A stretch of 64,000 bases of DNA, from positions 2,418,001 to 2,482,000 of the forward strand of contig NZ_CP140255.1 in NCBI RefSeq assembly GCF_034479615.1, given 5' to 3'. Positions 39,799 to 48,598 of the stretch are shown here, piece after piece. This stretch comes from Vreelandella neptunia (GTDB taxonomy: Bacteria > Pseudomonadota > Gammaproteobacteria > Pseudomonadales > Halomonadaceae). Both the position numbers and the translations under genes were made by a program. The first letter of the stretch is position 1; each line of letters opens with the position of its first letter. A model generated the notes under the pieces. The model ran no database searches. It saw only the letters and a program-made list of their open reading frames with translations, and was not told the DNA's origin.

Positions 39799-40815
39799 AT
39801 GGCACTACTTGAAGTCAACAACCTCGATGTACGCTTTGCGCTGCGCCAGGGCGAAGTACACGCCCTGCGCGATATCTGTTTCAGCCTTGAGCGCGGTGAG
39901 CGCCTGGGTATTGTCGGTGAGTCCGGCGCAGGCAAATCGGTTGCCGCGTTTTCGCTGCTCAACTTGATTGCCAAACCGGGCTTTATCGCCGGCGGCACGG
40001 TGACGTTTGACGGTCAGGTGCTTAACCGCATGTCTGAGCGCGGCCTGCGTAAGGTACGTGGCAACCGCGTCTCGATGATCTTCCAAGACCCAATGATGAC
40101 GCTGAACCCGGTGCTCTCCATTGGCGAGCAGATGGTCGAGTGCTTAAAAGCGCACCGGCGTATCTCCTCCAAAGAGGCTCGTGCGATCGCCCTGGACAAA
40201 CTCCAGCAGGTGCAAATCCCTTCACCTGAAACGCGTCTGGATCAGTACCCTCACGAGCTTTCAGGCGGTATGCGCCAGCGGATTATTATCGCCATTGCGC
40301 TGCTCCTCGACCCGGATATTATCATTGCCGATGAGCCCACTACGGCGCTTGATGTGACCATTCAGGCCGAGATCATGGCGCTGCTGCTTGACCTCTGCGA
40401 GCAGCACAATGTGGGGCTTATTCTGATCACCCACGACCTGGGCGTGGTCAGCCAGGTCACCCAGCGCATGCTGGTCATGTACGCTGGCCGAGTCATTGAG
40501 CAAGGGCCAACGCGGGAGATTATCAACGACCCGCAGCATCCTTACACCCAGGGGTTGATCAACGCCCTGCCGCAGATGGCAACGCCGGGTGAAAAGCTCA
40601 ATCAGATTCGCGGCAGCATGCCGTCACTCTCTAACCTGCCCAGCGGCTGCGCGTTTCATCCGCGCTGCGATTTTATCAATCGTGCCGATGGCCAGCCCCG
40701 CCCGGCCTGTACGCAGCAGGTGCCTGAATTTGTCGAATCCGGCAACTGCCGTGTGGCGTGTCATATGGTGGCTGAAATGCTCGAAGATCGCCGTTTGAAG
40801 GAGGAAACCTCATGA
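39799..40815 (+). CDS. Peptide ABC transporter ATPase, DppD type
   Basis: 338 aa. Walker [10 protein letters not shown]-loop [12 protein letters not shown], signature LSGGMRQR, Walker [12 protein letters not shown], and the C-terminal oligopeptide-importer extension with a four-Cys pattern (CAFHPRC...CTQQ...NCRVAC), which in DppD holds an iron-sulfur cluster. TGAGGA before the ATG. Overlaps the next ATPase gene. Confidence 0.94.
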   Translation: MALLEVNNLDVRFALRQGEVHALRDICFSLERGERLGIVGESGAGKSVAAFSLLNLIAKPGFIAGGTVTFDGQVLNRMSERGLRKVRGNRVSMIFQDPMMTLNPVLSIGEQMVECLKAHRRISSKEARAIALDKLQQVQIPSPETRLDQYPHELSGGMRQRIIIAIALLLDPDIIIADEPTTALDVTIQAEIMALLLDLCEQHNVGLILITHDLGVVSQVTQRMLVMYAGRVIEQGPTREIINDPQHPYTQGLINALPQMATPGEKLNQIRGSMPSLSNLPSGCAFHPRCDFINRADGQPRPACTQQVPEFVESGNCRVACHMVAEMLEDRRLKEETS

Positions 40816-41885
40816 GTGCGCACGCTGAGGCCATAACGGAAAGCCATAATTCTACTCCCCGTCAGAACGAAGAGAGCGCTGATTCGCTGCTGCAGATTCG
40901 CGACTTGAAAAAACGCTTCTCGCTCTCTGGAGATTTCCTCGATCAGCTGCGCTTCAAGGGCGGCAAGCTGGTTCGCCACCAAGAGCACGTGCATGCCATT
41001 AATGGTGTGAATCTGGATATCAAGCGCGGCGAAGCCCTGTGCGTGGTTGGCGAGTCCGGCTGCGGTAAGTCCACAGTGGCGCGTACCGTCATGGGGCTAC
41101 TGACCCCAACAGAGGGTGAAATTCGCTACGACGGCAAGCGCATCGATAACTTAAGCTCGCGCCAACTGCTGCCGTATCGCAAGCGGATGCAGATGATTTT
41201 CCAGAACCCTTATGCGTCGCTCAACCCACGCATGACCATTCAGCAAACACTTGAAGAGCCGCTACGCCTGCACCACCCTGACTGGAAACGGCCGCAGATT
41301 CTCCAAAAAGTTGAAGAGGTAATGCGTTCGGTGGGCATCGACCCCGACTGGGGCAAGCGCTTTGGTCACGAATTCTCAGGCGGTCAGCGTCAGCGTATCG
41401 CCATTGCCCGCGCTTTGGCCGTCGACCCTGAGTTTATCGTTGCCGATGAGCCTATTTCTGCGCTGGATGTCTCGATTCAAGCCCAGGTACTCAACCTGCT
41501 GATGGAAGCACAGCAAGAGCGCAATCTGACCTACCTGTTCATTACCCACGACCTAGCCGTCGTGGAGCATTTTGGCACCCGTGTAGCGGTGATGTACTTA
41601 GGCACGGTGTGTGAAGTTGCCACCACCGCGACACTGTTCGAGAAGCCCCGCCACCCCTATACCCAGGCGCTGCTCTCGGCGATTCCACGCTTGAAGGATG
41701 ACCGGCCCCAGCATATCCGTCTCACCGGCGAAGTACCGACCCCGGTTAACCTGCCTAGCGGCTGCGTGTTTCATGGCCGCTGCCCGCATGCCAATGCGCG
41801 CTGTAAGCAAGAAATTCCCGTGCTGCAAACACAGGATGACGGAACCCGTGTGGCGTGCCACGCTGTTGAGGAGGGGCGCCTATGA
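40812..41885 (+). CDS. Peptide ABC transporter ATPase, DppF type
   Basis: 357 aa. Walker A GESGCGKST, QNPYASLNPRMT, signature FSGGQRQR, Walker B VADEPISALD, and a similar Cys-containing C-terminal extension (CVFHGRCPHANARC). A very strong ribosome site (AAGGAGG) lies in the end of the preceding gene. Confidence 0.94.
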   Translation: MSAHAEAITESHNSTPRQNEESADSLLQIRDLKKRFSLSGDFLDQLRFKGGKLVRHQEHVHAINGVNLDIKRGEALCVVGESGCGKSTVARTVMGLLTPTEGEIRYDGKRIDNLSSRQLLPYRKRMQMIFQNPYASLNPRMTIQQTLEEPLRLHHPDWKRPQILQKVEEVMRSVGIDPDWGKRFGHEFSGGQRQRIAIARALAVDPEFIVADEPISALDVSIQAQVLNLLMEAQQERNLTYLFITHDLAVVEHFGTRVAVMYLGTVCEVATTATLFEKPRHPYTQALLSAIPRLKDDRPQHIRLTGEVPTPVNLPSGCVFHGRCPHANARCKQEIPVLQTQDDGTRVACHAVEEGRL

Positions 41886-41934
41886 AGCGGGTGTCATATT
41901 CGACACAGCGACCCCAGGTGCTGAGAGGTAGAGC

Positions 41935-42846
41935 ATGGAAATTCGCTGGCTAGAAGACTTTATCGCCCTGGCCAGAACGCGGCACTTCTCACGCGCAGCA
42001 GATGATCAAAACGTTACCCAGCCCACCTTCTCCCGGCGGATAAAACTGCTCGAGGAGGAGATGGGCGTAACGCTGATTAATCGCCAAACGCTGCCACTTT
42101 CGCTCACCCCGGCCGGGGAGGAGTTTCTGACCCTGTGCGAACAGGTAACCGACCGGGTGCGGCTGACCCGTGACCGGGTGCGCGAAATTAACGCTGGCCA
42201 GCAGCGGCGCATCATGGTCGCAGCACCGCAAAGCCTGTTGCCGCACTTCTTTCCGGAGTGGCTATCGGCGACAGGGTGGCAAGATCGCGTACAGCCCTAT
42301 TTGCGGGCGACCGGCTGGGTGGCCAATGACTACTTTCAAGCCTTGGCGCGTGCCGAGTGCGACCTGGCTATCTGTTACTGGCCGATTGGGCGCTGCGATC
42401 TGGAGATCGACACCAGCGCCTGTAATTATCGTGTGATTGGTCATGAAAGGCTGATTCCAGTGACTGGGTTAACCCCAGAGGGAGAACCACGCGCCCTGCT
42501 GCCTGGGTCACGCCATCAACCACTGCCGTGGCTTGCCTACCCCAAGCGTGGGTTGTTGGGGTCTGCGGTGAAAGCACACCTAGCCAGGCTCCCCCAAACC
42601 ACCTATTTAACCGCGCAGAGTGAAAATCTCTACGCGGCGGGTATTAAAGAGCTGGTGCTACTTGGCTACGGCATGAGCTGGCTGCCAGAGCGCAACGTCG
42701 CAGCAGAGCTTGCTCAAGGCACGCTGGTAAGAGCGGGCGATAGTCGCTGGGATGTGCCTATGGAGCTACGGCTATACCGTCATCAAAATCATCGCCACGC
42801 GGAGCTGGATAGCCTCTGGAGCGAACTTGCGCCGCCCCGTGTATGA
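41935..42846 (+). CDS. LysR-family regulator of the peptide-use cluster
   Basis: 303 aa. N-terminal winged helix MEIRWLEDFIALARTRHFSRAADDQNVTQPTFSRRIKLLEEEMG, then a periplasmic-binding-like effector domain. It sits in the same direction between the importer and the dipeptidase gene and probably regulates both; the effector is unknown. TGAGAGG upstream of the ATG. Confidence 0.88.
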   Translation: MEIRWLEDFIALARTRHFSRAADDQNVTQPTFSRRIKLLEEEMGVTLINRQTLPLSLTPAGEEFLTLCEQVTDRVRLTRDRVREINAGQQRRIMVAAPQSLLPHFFPEWLSATGWQDRVQPYLRATGWVANDYFQALARAECDLAICYWPIGRCDLEIDTSACNYRVIGHERLIPVTGLTPEGEPRALLPGSRHQPLPWLAYPKRGLLGSAVKAHLARLPQTTYLTAQSENLYAAGIKELVLLGYGMSWLPERNVAAELAQGTLVRAGDSRWDVPMELRLYRHQNHRHAELDSLWSELAPPRV

Positions 42847-42891
42847 ACCCGCATTTGAGAAATGCTTACTTAAGAGAGGGCACAGTTTTGT

Positions 42892-44190
42892 ATGTCAACC
42901 ACCCTATTTAACCTGCAACGCGAGCATATAGCGCACCTGCAGCATGCTTATTCGGATATTTTGACCGACCACGGGTTTGATAGTCTGGCGATTTACAGTG
43001 GTCATACCAGCGTACACTTTGCTGATGACCACGCGCCCCCTTTTCAAACTTACGGGCATTTTATGCACTGGGTGGGTTTAGCTGATGTGCAGCATAGCTG
43101 GTTGATTATTCAGCCAGAAAAGCGCCCGCAGCTGTACTTGTATGCGCCCGCCGATTTTTGGCACTTGCCTACTCACCTTCCCGAAGAGCCCTGGGTAGAC
43201 GCGTTTGATATCCACTTATGCAGCGAGAAAACCACCCCACCGCTTTCGGGGAATGCCGCCGTCATTGGCGATATTGAGCGTCTTGCCAGCAACATCCAGC
43301 AGGCGCTAAAAGCAGAGCATCACCCTGAGCAAATAGTCCATGCCCTTGATGAATTACGGCTGTTTAAAACACCCTATGAGATCGCCTGTATCCGTGAAGC
43401 CAATCGCTTAGCGATAGCGGGCCATCAGGCGTCCCAGGCCGCCTTTATTGGCGCATCCGGTGAGTTGGATATTCAGTTGGCGTACTTAGCAGCGAGTCGC
43501 CAGCGCGAGTCCAATGTGCCTTACCAAAATATTATTGGTTTAAATGAGCATGCTGGCGTGCTGCATTATCAACACTACGACCTGAACGCACCTAAACAGC
43601 GCTATAGCCTGCTAGTCGATGCGGGTCGCCGCTTTCGCGGTTACTGCGCTGATATTACCCGCACCTACTCTGGCCCTGATGCACCCGTCGCGTTTAGCGA
43701 ACTGGTCACCGCCATGCATGGGCTGAAAGATGAGTTAGTCAAAGGCGTAGCCCCAGGCGTTAACTTTTTAGCACTCCACGAACAGATGCATCACCACCTG
43801 GGTGAAATATTGGTGGCTAATGATCTGTTTAAAGGCACCGCAGAACAAGCGGTTGTCGAGGGTGTAACCCGGGCATTTTGCCCTCATGGACTGGGCCACT
43901 CGCTGGGCCTTCAAGTGCATGATGTGGCCGGGTTACGCCACCCGAATGGCACACCCGCCCCCGCGCCAGAGCAGCACCCAGCGCTACGGCTGACGCGCAC
44001 GCTGCGCCCTGGTATGGTCGTTACCATTGAGCCTGGGCTCTATTTTATCGCCATGCTGCTCGAACCGCTGCGCAGCACCTCACTGCCCATTAACTGGCGG
44101 TTGGTCGACCAACTCGCCCCCTGTGGCGGTATTCGTATCGAAGATAACGTCGCAGTGACAGAAAGCGGCTTTGATAACTTAACGCCGTAA
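42892..44190 (+). CDS. pepQ: Xaa-Pro dipeptidase
   Basis: 432 aa, M24B metallopeptidase that splits Xaa-Pro dipeptides. Creatinase-like N-terminal domain, then the pita-bread fold with two-metal ligands in LVDAGRRFRGYCADITRTYSG (both Asp), HGLGHSLGLQVHD (His), TIEPGLYF (Glu) and GGIRIEDN (Glu). The gene ends at a strong terminator. With the peptide importer upstream this forms an uptake-and-cleavage unit delivering proline, which also serves as an osmolyte. Confidence 0.93.
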   Translation: MSTTLFNLQREHIAHLQHAYSDILTDHGFDSLAIYSGHTSVHFADDHAPPFQTYGHFMHWVGLADVQHSWLIIQPEKRPQLYLYAPADFWHLPTHLPEEPWVDAFDIHLCSEKTTPPLSGNAAVIGDIERLASNIQQALKAEHHPEQIVHALDELRLFKTPYEIACIREANRLAIAGHQASQAAFIGASGELDIQLAYLAASRQRESNVPYQNIIGLNEHAGVLHYQHYDLNAPKQRYSLLVDAGRRFRGYCADITRTYSGPDAPVAFSELVTAMHGLKDELVKGVAPGVNFLALHEQMHHHLGEILVANDLFKGTAEQAVVEGVTRAFCPHGLGHSLGLQVHDVAGLRHPNGTPAPAPEQHPALRLTRTLRPGMVVTIEPGLYFIAMLLEPLRSTSLPINWRLVDQLAPCGGIRIEDNVAVTESGFDNLTP

Positions 44191-44227
44191 ACCCGCTATA
44201 ACGTCTTGCTAACCGCCTCTCTACAAC

Positions 44228-44260
44228 GCACTACGCCCGGCTCAAGGCCGGGCGTAGTGC
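44228..44260. terminator. Bidirectional stem-loop terminator
   Basis: GCACTACGCCCGGC pairs with GCCGGGCGTAGTGC over a short loop, between convergent pepQ and the outer-membrane protein gene. T-tract is poor. Confidence 0.75.
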
Positions 44261-44299
44261 TATTTCAGACGTCTTAACAAAGCTAAAGGGTAGCAATGC

Positions 44300-44893
44300 T
44301 TAGAAGCGATAAGTAACTCCACCGCCAATGGTGACGGGTTCGATGTCAACTTCACCACCGACGTTGATATCTGCGTTCACGTCAGCGTAGCTTGCGTAAC
44401 CATTGAGCATAACGTTATCAGTAACGGCCAGATCCACGCCTACTTGGCCGATAGCGCCATAGCTTTCATCGACGCTCAGACCACTGGGCTCGCTGGAAAA
44501 GTGCGTGTAGTTAAGGCCAGCACCCACGTAAGGCTGTACACGTGAATCTAAACCGCCTAACGGGTAGTAGTTGACCAGCAGATTGATCGGTAAGCGATCA
44601 ATGCTACCCGCGTCGACACCGCTGACGCTCAAGTCGTGCTCAAATTCTTCGGAGCTATTGAGCTCAATGCCCACTTTGTCAGTAAACAGATAGCCCACGC
44701 CGTAGGTTAATCCACGAGCTTCATCAACGCTTAGTGAGTCACCTGCTACGTTACCGTTACCTGAACCCGTATCCGTTTGGGCAACGCCGCCACGGACGAA
44801 TGCGTCACCAGCGTTGTAAGCGAGAGCCGCTGAACTGGCCAGTGCGAAACTAGCAGTGATTACAGCGGCAGAAATCAGTTTCATATTACTCAT
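44300..44893 (-). CDS. OmpW-family outer-membrane beta-barrel protein
   Basis: 197 aa. Signal peptide ending SAALA, then an eight-stranded barrel pattern: DAFVRGGVAQTDT, TYGVGYLFTDKVGIELNSS, LPINLLVNYYPLGG, VQPYVGAGLNYTHF and a C-terminal Phe in VTIGGGVTYRF, the BAM recognition end. Small hydrophobic-channel porins of this type respond to salt or stress in other bacteria. GAGGA 8 nt before ATG 44893 supports that start over 44884. Confidence 0.9.
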   Translation of the reverse strand: MSNMKLISAAVITASFALASSAALAYNAGDAFVRGGVAQTDTGSGNGNVAGDSLSVDEARGLTYGVGYLFTDKVGIELNSSEEFEHDLSVSGVDAGSIDRLPINLLVNYYPLGGLDSRVQPYVGAGLNYTHFSSEPSGLSVDESYGAIGQVGVDLAVTDNVMLNGYASYADVNADINVGGEVDIEPVTIGGGVTYRF

Positions 44894-45092
44894 CAGGGTC
44901 GTCCTCTATGCAACGCGCAGTTCCTTGCGCTTGGGGATTGCGGTACTTGCTATCCAACTTTCCTGTACAGAGTATAGTATACGAACACTGTTTCCAAATT
45001 TCTTGTAAAATATTGTTATAAGAAACTGCACCCTGATAGTTTTTCCTATGCTTAAAGCTCTGGCATAAAACTCAGGCATAAAATCCGGGCAT

Positions 45093-45115
45093 AAAAAAAG
45101 TCCCCCGAAGGGGAC
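45093..45115 (-). terminator. Intrinsic terminator with UUCG loop
   Basis: Minus strand GTCCCC-TTCG-GGGGAC followed by seven T. It is ~300 nt beyond the bdhA stop and upstream of the ompW-like promoter region, so it best fits a separate short transcript. Confidence 0.88.
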
Positions 45116-45228
45116 CAGGTGGAGCACGCCAGCTCACTCGGTTTGTTGCTACCAGCCGGTAGCAACGTGGATGAAGAAGGAAAAGAAGCCAGATGGTTAA
45201 TTGCGCCTCTCTATTCACTCATCCTTTG
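45093..45228 (-). ncRNA. Candidate sigma-54-dependent small RNA
   Basis: Between bdhA and ompW-like there are 526 bp with no gene. On the minus strand a -24/-12 element (45239-45254) predicts transcription from about 45228, and a strong terminator ends at 45093, giving ~136 nt. The transcript contains no ribosome site with a usable frame (only M-S-E-stop). It folds locally: GGAUGA near the 5' end can pair with UCAUCC about 50 nt later; GUUGCUACC/GGUAGCAAC forms a perfect 9-bp hairpin (45146-45167); then GAGC/GCUC; then the terminator. Between stems lies a pyrimidine-rich single strand that could pair with ribosome sites. Not recognised as a known RNA family. It could instead be an attenuated bdhA 3' trailer. 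Confidence 0.5.
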
Positions 45229-45238
45229 CCATATATAT

Positions 45239-45254
45239 AGCGATCTGTGTGCCA
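45239..45254 (-). promoter_or_regulatory. Candidate sigma-54 promoter (-24/-12)
   Basis: Minus strand TGGCACACAGATCGCT against consensus TGGCACGRNNNTTGCW: GG and GC are exactly 10 bp apart and the full TGGCAC is kept. An IHF consensus lies 20-50 bp upstream in AT-rich DNA. Confidence 0.55.
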
Positions 45255-45274
45255 CTTTTTTAAATATCATTAAA

Positions 45275-45287
45275 AATCAAATATTTA
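45275..45287 (+). promoter_or_regulatory. IHF-binding consensus
   Basis: AATCAAATATTTA fits WATCAANNNNTTR without mismatch. It lies in an AT-rich tract at about -47 to -59 from the predicted start at 45228, a usual place for IHF at sigma-54 promoters. Confidence 0.5.
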
Positions 45288-45419
45288 ATTAAAAAACACC
45301 TCTCTAGAATCAACCTCCGACGCACTGCAGCAAACAAAATGCACCAGCATTGCGCACTTTGCGGTCTTTTTGCATCACAAAGCACCATATACGTTTGTTT
45401 ACGCTTTGGAATCCTCAGA

Positions 45420-46490
45420 TTAGTGGTGGGGTGTCACGATGATTTTCACTTGGGCTTTGTCGTTTAGCAGCGCCTCAAAGCCCTCCTCCACGATATCCGC
45501 CAATGGAATACGCTGAGTGACCATGTCCTCGGCGCGGAAGTAGCCTCGTTGCATCAGCGCCATTACCGCGGGGTAAACATGTCGATAGGCAATAATGCCC
45601 TTCATGGTGCGCTCTTTGATGACTAAATCGTTAGGCTGAAAGCTGGCCTCTCCTTCCCAAATACTCACCACCACCACTTCGCCCCCTTCGTGAGTGCTGT
45701 GCAGCGCCTGATTCAGCACGGTAGGAATGCCGGTCACTTCAAACGCCACGTCCACTCCACCACCGCTCAAGGCTTGTAATTTCGCCACAACATCCTCTTG
45801 CTGCGGATCAACCACAGTGGCACCTAGCGCTTTAGCTTTGGCTTTCCGTGAAGGCGCGACCTCAACAGCATATATTTGAGCAGCGCCTGCGGCTTTTAGC
45901 GCTTCAATGGTCATCAAGCCAATCGGCCCAGCACCAAACACGGCCGCACTATCCCCTGCTTTCAGGCAGCTTTGACGCACCGCATGTAGCGCTACCGCCG
46001 CGGGCTCGACCAGTGCGCCCTGCTCGAAGCTGAGATCATCCGGCAGCTTGTGCACCATATGCTCACCCATCACGGTGAACTCGGAAAAGCCACCGCCACC
46101 GCCGGATAGACCATGAAAGCCAAGCAAGGGCGTCAGGTTATAGCGCTCCATCTGGTAAGCGCCATCTTTGTTGGGCGAGAGAATCGGCTCAATCGCCACG
46201 CGGTCGCCCACTTTCACTCGCGTCACCTTATCGCCGACCTCGACCACTTCACCAGCGAACTCATGGCCCATAATGATCGGCGCCTGCTCGCCACTGATCG
46301 GGTGCGGCTTACCTACCGGAATAAAAATGGGCCCGGCGGCATACTCGTGCAGATCACTGCCGCAAATACCACAGGCAGCCACTTTCACCTTCACTTCATG
46401 GGGGTCGCTGATAGTGGGAACCGGCACTTGCTCAACGCGTAAATCTTTTGCTGCATACCATACCGCTGCCTGCATGCTTGACTGACTCAT
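45420..46490 (-). CDS. bdhA: (R,R)-2,3-butanediol dehydrogenase type alcohol dehydrogenase
   Basis: 356 aa, zinc medium-chain dehydrogenase converting butanediol and acetoin. Catalytic zinc ligands in ACGICGSDLHEY (Cys40 or Cys43 region) and MGHEFAG (His76, Glu77). Cofactor motif VFGAGPIGLM. The Cys-rich structural-zinc lobe is absent, as I recall for Bacillus BdhA, whose GFLGLAGGGGGFSEY and NDIVIKERT...GIIxYR stretches are closely matched here. It lies 17 bp after the monooxygenase gene, with AGGAAGG upstream, and is thus in one operon under the AcoR-like activator. No acetoin dehydrogenase genes are next to it. Confidence 0.88.
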   Translation of the reverse strand: MSQSSMQAAVWYAAKDLRVEQVPVPTISDPHEVKVKVAACGICGSDLHEYAAGPIFIPVGKPHPISGEQAPIIMGHEFAGEVVEVGDKVTRVKVGDRVAIEPILSPNKDGAYQMERYNLTPLLGFHGLSGGGGGFSEFTVMGEHMVHKLPDDLSFEQGALVEPAAVALHAVRQSCLKAGDSAAVFGAGPIGLMTIEALKAAGAAQIYAVEVAPSRKAKAKALGATVVDPQQEDVVAKLQALSGGGVDVAFEVTGIPTVLNQALHSTHEGGEVVVVSIWEGEASFQPNDLVIKERTMKGIIAYRHVYPAVMALMQRGYFRAEDMVTQRIPLADIVEEGFEALLNDKAQVKIIVTPHH

Positions 46491-46507
46491 GGGTTACCCT
46501 TCCTGTT

Positions 46508-48322
46508 TTAAGACGTATGGTGAACCGGCTGCAGACCGTAGACAGGCGTTTCCAGCCCTTCCATCCGTGCCTTTAACTGCAGCGCCAAGTAGTGTGAGTA
46601 GTGCCGCGACTGGTGCAGGTTGCCGCCATGGAACCACAGCGCCTCTTGCTGGGTGGGTTTCCACATATTGCGCAGCTCGCCCTCCCAGGGGCCAGGGTCT
46701 TTGGTGGTGTCAGAGCCCAGGCCCCAGCACTTGCCGACTTTATCCGCCACTTCCTGAGAGATAAGCCGCGCCGCCCAGCCATTCATGGAGCCATAGCCAG
46801 TCGCATAAACGATCAAATCTGCCGCTAGCTCGCTGCCATCGGTGAGGGTGATGGAGTGGGAATTGATGCGCTCAATGCCTACGCCGCTGCGCAGTTTGAT
46901 ATCGCCGTTGGCGACCAGATCACAGGCGCCCACATCGATGTAATAACCCGAGCCACGACGCAGGTACTTCAAGAACAGACCCGAGTCGTCGTCACCAAAA
47001 TCGAGCATAAAACCCGCGTCTTCCAGCTTCTGATAGAACTCGGCGTCGCGCTGTTTGATTGCCTCAAACGCCGGGCGCTGAAAGTCCGGCAGCACCTTGT
47101 AGGGAATCGAGGCAAAAATCAGATCAGCCTTGTCGTGGGTTAAGCCACTTGCCACCGCCTCTTCGGAGTAGAGTGGCCCCAGCACTTCCTCCATCAGCGA
47201 ATCCGACTTAACGATATGGGTGGATGAGCGTTGCAGCATGGTGACATCGGCGTCGTGCTCCCAAAGTGCCGCGGCAATATCGTGAGCAGAGTTATTCGAG
47301 CCTACAATCACGCACTTCTTGCCCGCGTAAGCATCCGGCCCTGGGTGCTGGCTGGAATGCTGTTGCTCGCCTGCGAAGCTCTCTGCACCAGGAAATGACG
47401 GCACATTGGGCATACCCGACATCCCGGTGGCCATTACCAGCTGTTTCGGGCGTAGCGTGATCGCTTCGCCGTTGCGCTTGACGTTAACCACCCACTCGCC
47501 TGCGGCGTCGTCATAGCGCGCATTCTGACACTCAGTGGAGCTCCAATAATTGAGCTCCATCACCTTTGTGTACATTTCCAGCCAATCGCCCACCTTGTCT
47601 TTAGGCGCAAACACCGGCCAGTTTTCTGGGAAAGGAATATAGGGAAGGTGGTCGTACCACACCGGGTCGTGCAAGCAGAGGGATTTGTAACGCTTGCGCC
47701 AGGAGTCCCCGGCGCGCTCGTTGCGCTCGATAATAATGGTTGGCACACCCATCTGCTTCAGCCGCGCCCCAAGGCCAATCCCACCTTGGCCTCCGCCGAT
47801 GATCACGCAGTAAGGCTGTTGGGTATAGCCAAGCTCTGCTTCTTCGCGCTCCCGTAACTCTAACCAGGTTTCACGCTGTTTGTTGGCCCCATGCTCGGCA
47901 CCTTTTGGGCGGTTGTGATTACGCGGCTCGGGGAAGTCGTGCAATGCCTGCATGGTGGTTAACAGCGTCCAGCATTTGCCGTCTTTAAGGCGCAGGTAGC
48001 CTTTGCCGCAGGCGACCGCTGTCTCAAAGGTAAACCACGCCTCACTGGTATCGCCGTTCTGGGTAGCTTCGCCTTCTAGCTGCCAGTTCGTAGGACGCAC
48101 GTTCTCCAGGGTGGCATTGAGCATGGCCTGAATAGCATCTTTTCCCTCACAGGTTTTTAAATTCCAGGTAAAGGTTACAAAGTCGCGCCAGTAGCACTCC
48201 TCATTAAATAGCGACAAGACACGCTGAATATCTTGGGTTTGCAGCGCGTTATCAAAATCACTCAGCCACCCTTGAACAGTGGCCGTGGCGGTTTTCTGGG
48301 TTTGTGCCGATATCTCGGACAT
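46508..48322 (-). CDS. Flavin-dependent monooxygenase with NTF2-like N-terminal domain
   Basis: 604 aa from ATG 48322 (GGAG 8 nt upstream; the frame reaches 48394). Residues ~15-140 form an NTF2/SnoaL-like domain. Then comes an FMO/YUCCA-like oxygenase: FAD motif IIGGGQGGIGLGARL (~175-189), fingerprint FAGEQQHSSQH (316-326) of the FxGxxxHxxx type with His in the last place instead of Phe/Tyr/Trp, NADPH motif VIVGSNNSAHD (~339) and VYATGYG. The substrate is unknown; with butanediol dehydrogenase in the operon, a small ketone or acyloin is a guess. Controlled by the divergent sigma-54 activator (inference). Confidence 0.88.
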   Translation of the reverse strand: MSEISAQTQKTATATVQGWLSDFDNALQTQDIQRVLSLFNEECYWRDFVTFTWNLKTCEGKDAIQAMLNATLENVRPTNWQLEGEATQNGDTSEAWFTFETAVACGKGYLRLKDGKCWTLLTTMQALHDFPEPRNHNRPKGAEHGANKQRETWLELREREEAELGYTQQPYCVIIGGGQGGIGLGARLKQMGVPTIIIERNERAGDSWRKRYKSLCLHDPVWYDHLPYIPFPENWPVFAPKDKVGDWLEMYTKVMELNYWSSTECQNARYDDAAGEWVVNVKRNGEAITLRPKQLVMATGMSGMPNVPSFPGAESFAGEQQHSSQHPGPDAYAGKKCVIVGSNNSAHDIAAALWEHDADVTMLQRSSTHIVKSDSLMEEVLGPLYSEEAVASGLTHDKADLIFASIPYKVLPDFQRPAFEAIKQRDAEFYQKLEDAGFMLDFGDDDSGLFLKYLRRGSGYYIDVGACDLVANGDIKLRSGVGIERINSHSITLTDGSELAADLIVYATGYGSMNGWAARLISQEVADKVGKCWGLGSDTTKDPGPWEGELRNMWKPTQQEALWFHGGNLHQSRHYSHYLALQLKARMEGLETPVYGLQPVHHTS

Positions 48323-48377
48323 AGCGAGAACTCCATGGTTTGTTATTGTAGAATTGCTTGTGAGACACCCAACCCTA

Positions 48378-48394
48378 AGCACCCGTCGTGCCAA
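48378..48394 (-). promoter_or_regulatory. Sigma-54 promoter of the monooxygenase-bdhA operon
   Basis: Minus strand TTGGCACGACGGGTGCT matches YTGGCACGRNNNTTGCW with one mismatch. Predicted start near 48367, leaving a ~45-nt leader with GGAG before the gene. Inverted repeats at about -114 to -150 would be the activator sites. Confidence 0.8.
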
Positions 48395-48480
48395 AACGCA
48401 TACAACTTAAATAACTAACTGAAAAATAATATTATTTAATAAAGCGAAGCGGCGATAATACGTAGTAAGAGGACGTACAC

Positions 48481-48518
48481 CTGTCACACTGTTTACAGCC
48501 AGGTGTTACAGGTGTAAC
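48481..48518. promoter_or_regulatory. Inverted repeats, likely activator-binding sites
   Basis: Two adjacent dyads: CTGTTTACAG at 48489-48498 (within CTGT-N10-ACAG, 48481-48498) and GTTAC-AGGT-GTAAC at 48505-48518. They lie 80-118 bp upstream of the activator gene and more than 110 bp upstream of the sigma-54 start on the other strand, as enhancer sites do. Confidence 0.6.
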
Positions 48519-48598
48519 GCACGACTAACGGCGTAATAGCGCTGCGTTGACACCCACGCCAGAGCGCATAGGCTGGAAGGACAATAACAATCCCTACG

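Noticed and set aside
45170-45205. Small plus-strand frame (M-K-K-E-K-K-P-D-G) in the bdhA-ompW gap
   Set aside because: Nine codons, no ribosome site, and it lies opposite the candidate RNA.
45093-45228. Identification of the candidate RNA as CrcZ
   Set aside because: Only one partial CA motif (AACAAAC) is present and it is much shorter than CrcZ; sigma-54 dependence alone is not enough.
45231-45238. TATATAT tract as a sigma-70 -10 box for the candidate small RNA
   Set aside because: No acceptable -35 lies 16-18 bp upstream, while the overlapping TGGCAC-N7-CGCT gives a far better sigma-54 match.
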